Part shown: piece by piece, positions 3,253-5,808 of the stretch | Position numbering within the stretch: the first letter of the stretch is position 1 | Layout of the letters: every line of letters begins with the position of its first letter | Assembly: GCA_015068545.1 (NCBI GenBank) | Contig: SVKH01000097.1 | Location: forward strand, 1 to 5,808 | DNA from: Oscillospiraceae bacterium | GTDB lineage: Bacteria; Bacillota; Clostridia; UBA1381 | Reading direction: 5' to 3' | Length of the DNA stretch: 5,808 nt | Notes under the pieces: generated by a model | The model's input: the letters and a program-made list of their open reading frames with translations, nothing else | Told to the model about the DNA's origin: nothing | Database searches by the model: none | Position numbers and translations under genes: made by a program

Positions 3253-5808
3253 ACCGTTACATCATGTGATGGATTGTACACATTCTTGCTGGTGATTTCA
3301 AGTGCCTTGACAGCCTTAGAATACTTGCAAAGCTCCAGATTGGTTGCCTTCCATATGCTGTCATCATTGCCAACCTTGGAGAATACATATTCGCACAAAT
3401 CAGCCATAGAAGTTTCGCCGGTAGGTGTATCAAACGCGTGACAGGCAAGTGTCAGCATCTTAAGCTCATCTTTAGAATCTAATGCCACAAATCTGTCGGT
3501 GTATGTGCGCCAGTTATTTGACCATGCGGTTGCGTTCCATTGTAACCAGTCAAGCGGTGCGGAGAAGTCGTAGGATTCACCTGCTTCGCGGGCATATTCG
3601 TAATTTTCGCCTGTGTAAGAATAGATTTCATTCCAGAAAGAACGTTCCTTTGGAGCACGGTACGGCCAGATAAGACCTTTACTTTCTGCTCCTGTCTTTT
3701 CCTTTATAATATTGTAAGAGTCTTCAATGGAAGCAATACAGTCATCATAGGAATACTGCTCATTGAACATCTCAATGTGAGTTGTGTGGTTGGCTACTTC
3801 AAAGTCTTCGTCAATATAATTGTTGTAGTCTGTCCACTGACTGCCTGTCAGATTGAAGGTTGCCTTGATGCCGTACTTTTTCATAATAGGAATAATCACA
3901 GCATCTTGGTCAGAACCGTCATCAACAGATACCGAGAACGCCTTGGTCACATATCCCGGATATGTAACCGTACACTGCTCAATATCTCCTTCCTGATACT
4001 TGGCGGTGTTAAATAGAGGCTCACCTGTTTTTTCGTCCCACAGGAACAGCTTTTTAAGTGCACCTGAAAGAGTAAGAGATTTTGGACTGAAATAGTATCC
4101 CTTGTTACCGATAGGTGCATCTATGTCACCTGCCGAGATAAGTCTGCCATTCTCGTCATAATCCGCGGTTTTGATAAATGGTGCACCCTTTGATTCCTTA
4201 ACCCAGGATGCCTCGATTCTAAGACCTGAATCGCCAAGAGCAACGCCTGAAACATTGTCAATAATCAGCTGTCCGTTTGCTCCGTAGGAGAAAATCTGAA
4301 GATTTCCTGCACCTTCAAAAAGTGGTGATTCATCTGTCCATTTCTTATTCCAAATAACAGAATTTGTTGCTCTGTCCACTACCTTAATGCTGATTTCGTT
4401 ATTGTTTTTGCCAAGCTCCAAGGTGTACCAGTTGGTAGCATGACTTCTGCCGTTAGGGCCATCGCTATAAAGTCCACTTGCAGTTTTTTCCGGTCCGTTT
4501 TCTATATAAAGAACCTCCAAAGGTACAGTATCCGAAATTGCCGGAGTATTAGCCTTTGCATCTGCAACCTTAACAAACCTTGGCGGATATAGCTTGGCAT
4601 CTGTAGGGCTGTTATAGGCATCCTTTCCGGAAAGTAGAGCAAGTTCGTAGTAGTTTGCCTCATTATTCGGATCCAATATTCTTATACCGGTAACAGGGTT
4701 TGTCTCGCCGAAGAAGTAATTACGCAAATCTACGGTGTAGGTGTTTGCTGTGCCTTTGGTGTAGTTAAGTTTGCCTGCACCTTCTAGCCACAAAACCTTG
4801 CTGTCGGTAACGTCTTTATCCGAGTCTCCGCCCCAGAAGTTAGCATTTAGCTTGTCGTATTTTACTTTAAACGCTTTGTCAGGTGATGAGTAGCCCTCAG
4901 GAACAGAATCAATTTGAGAGGTTGAGAAATCATCGCAGAATGTGTCTGCTATGTCTTCGTATTTAAACAGCTTTGTGCCAAGCTTTTTCGCATCAATATT
5001 ATCAAATAGGGTAGGTAGGCTACATTCACCGCCACCATATGCAAAAAGTTGAAGTCTTCCAAGACCGTCAAACAGCGGAGATGGATCTGAATAGTTATCC
5101 TCCCATACTACTTCGCCTGTAGCTTTATCAAGGATTGACCAGTAGATTGTATTGCCTTTTTTCGCAATGGTAAGAGTGAACCAGGTTGTTCGGTATCCGT
5201 CATTTTTGTACATACCGCTGGCTGTACCAACACTACCGTAGTCAAGATACTGCCATTCTGCAGGGAAGGAAGCTGCCGTTGCATTTCTTGCGGTGTGTTT
5301 GCTTCCGCCTATTACCTTGGTGAATCTTGGCTTTTCAAGCTTGGCACCGCTGTGGTCAACATCGTATATTGTGCCTTTTGATATTAATGCAAGTTCGTAG
5401 TAGGATGTATCATCTTTAGGATTTGCCACACGGATTCCTGCAACAGGGTTTACCGTACCTGAGAAGAAGTTTCTCACATCCACGCTGTAAATGAAGTCAT
5501 CAGCCTCACCAAGATTTTTGGTAAGGTTAAGCACACATAGCTGACCTTGCTCGTTATAGCTTGGCTTTAGTGCAATAACCTTGTTGGATTTATCAGGAGT
5601 AGAACCTCCTTGTCCAATTGCTGTTGTAGAATCACCTGACCAACCATTACCTGTCAATTCGTCATACTGTACGCAGTAATCATTGAACCATTCTGTTCCG
5701 CTAAGTGCAGGTGATGTTGCCCAGTAACCGTCCACCATTATATCAGATGTAACCGAGCTGTGACCTGTTGCATGGGATGGAACATTGTTCATAATATCCT
5801 CTGCCTTT
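3183..5808 (-). CDS. Large protein with two tandem beta-rich modules and a divergent NodB-type polysaccharide deacetylase domain (N-terminus probably outside window)
   Basis: The minus-strand frame ends at TGA (3183-3185) and is open to the right edge. The first visible ATG, at 5792, gives 869 residues and has AGAGGAT before it. However, it is not followed by a signal peptide, and the frame continues upstream as K-A-E-D-I, so the real start is probably beyond 5808. Numbering from that ATG: residues about 35-271 and 280-519 are two homologous modules (see repeat entry). Residues 524-600 are a linker with LFLWDEKTGEPL. Residues about 610-790 are NodB-like: SVDDGS (622-627), HTTH (669-672), WPYRAP (709-714), LDW (747-749) and ACHAFD (783-788). 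The tail (WKATNLELCKYSKA, NVYNPSHDVTVYMIIDGENY) resembles the C-terminus of the NodB group that includes gellan-lyase-associated domains; this is from memory. The expected role is extracellular removal of acetyl groups from a polysaccharide, with the modules binding glycan. The metal-site motif is unusual, so activity is unproven. The gene converges on the acyltransferase gene at the shared terminator; its promoter is not in the window. Confidence 0.85.
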   Translation of the reverse strand, partial: KAEDIMNNVPSHATGHSSVTSDIMVDGYWATSPALSGTEWFNDYCVQYDELTGNGWSGDSTTAIGQGGSTPDKSNKVIALKPSYNEQGQLCVLNLTKNLGEADDFIYSVDVRNFFSGTVNPVAGIRVANPKDDTSYYELALISKGTIYDVDHSGAKLEKPRFTKVIGGSKHTARNATAASFPAEWQYLDYGSVGTASGMYKNDGYRTTWFTLTIAKKGNTIYWSILDKATGEVVWEDNYSDPSPLFDGLGRLQLFAYGGGECSLPTLFDNIDAKKLGTKLFKYEDIADTFCDDFSTSQIDSVPEGYSSPDKAFKVKYDKLNANFWGGDSDKDVTDSKVLWLEGAGKLNYTKGTANTYTVDLRNYFFGETNPVTGIRILDPNNEANYYELALLSGKDAYNSPTDAKLYPPRFVKVADAKANTPAISDTVPLEVLYIENGPEKTASGLYSDGPNGRSHATNWYTLELGKNNNEISIKVVDRATNSVIWNKKWTDESPLFEGAGNLQIFSYGANGQLIIDNVSGVALGDSGLRIEASWVKESKGAPFIKTADYDENGRLISAGDIDAPIGNKGYYFSPKSLTLSGALKKLFLWDEKTGEPLFNTAKYQEGDIEQCTVTYPGYVTKAFSVSVDDGSDQDAVIIPIMKKYGIKATFNLTGSQWTDYNNYIDEDFEVANHTTHIEMFNEQYSYDDCIASIEDSYNIIKEKTGAESKGLIWPYRAPKERSFWNEIYSYTGENYEYAREAGESYDFSAPLDWLQWNATAWSNNWRTYTDRFVALDSKDELKMLTLACHAFDTPTGETSMADLCEYVFSKVGNDDSIWKATNLELCKYSKAVKALEITSKNVYNPSHDVTVYMIIDGENYVAYPESYAQPADL
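4236..5690 (-). repeat. Two tandem copies of a ~250-residue module inside the minus-strand protein
   Basis: Copy 1 (residues about 35-271, bases about 4980-5690) and copy 2 (residues about 280-519, bases about 4236-4955) align throughout in the same order: YDELTGNGWSGD / YDKLNANFWGGD; VDVRNFFSGTVNPVAGIR / VDLRNYFFGETNPVTGIR; YYELAL in both (131-136 and 381-386, exactly 250 residues apart); KPRFTKV / PPRFVKV; TASGMY / TASGLY; TTWFTL / TNWYTL; DPSPLFDGLGRLQLFAYG / DESPLFEGAGNLQIFSYG. The DNA keeps an identical 15-mer at 4639-4653 and 5389-5403. The pattern of strands, aromatic residues and a closing 'F-x-YG...DN' suggests a concanavalin-like beta-sandwich, as in lectin-like or glycan-binding modules. 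I do not recognise a named family. Confidence 0.8.

Noticed and set aside
3482..4016. Plus-strand reading frames of 63 and 79 residues inside the large minus-strand gene
   Set aside because: They are antisense to well-conserved NodB coding sequence, with no domain features; shadow frames.

Overview
The window looks like chromosomal DNA of a low-GC Gram-positive anaerobe of the class Clostridia. The grounds are the AT-rich intergenic DNA, a consensus sigma-A promoter, intrinsic terminators with long T-tracts, and a secreted polysaccharide deacetylase carrying copper-amine-oxidase-type 'stalk' domains, an architecture I associate with this class. The genus cannot be fixed from the sequence alone.

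Layout. Bases 1-162 hold the 3' end of an XRE-type helix-turn-helix regulator whose start lies off the left edge. Bases 163-523 hold no convincing gene. They carry a strong intrinsic terminator (221-265), preceded by a weak promoter-like inverted repeat, then a perfect TTGACA-17-TATAAT promoter (347-375) and a leader of about 140 nt with some foldback potential. Bases 524-1864 (+) encode a secreted stalk-domain protein with a complete, canonical NodB (CE4) deacetylase domain. After 76 bases without a hairpin comes an integral-membrane acyltransferase-3 family protein (1941-3038, +), probably cotranscribed. A symmetric bidirectional terminator (3103-3130) separates this pair from a convergent gene on the minus strand (3183 to the right edge). 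That gene encodes a large protein with two tandem copies of a roughly 250-residue beta-rich module, a linker and a divergent NodB domain. Its reading frame is open to the window edge and shows no signal peptide, so its N-terminus is probably outside.

How the genes may work together. All three long genes fit cell-surface or extracellular glycan chemistry. The first deacetylase could remove N- or O-acetyl groups from peptidoglycan or another wall polymer, the membrane acyltransferase could add O-acyl groups to a glycan, and the second, larger protein looks like a secreted carbohydrate-active protein with lectin-like modules. The shared theme is visible in the sequence; a common pathway or common substrate is inference. 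The regulator fragment has no demonstrable link to the downstream genes, since a terminator and a new promoter intervene. I found no rRNA, tRNA, CRISPR array or transposase. No new molecular system is proven here. The points most worth checking are the unassigned duplicated module, the altered metal-binding motif of the second deacetylase, the out-of-frame echo of its C-terminus and the structured leader.
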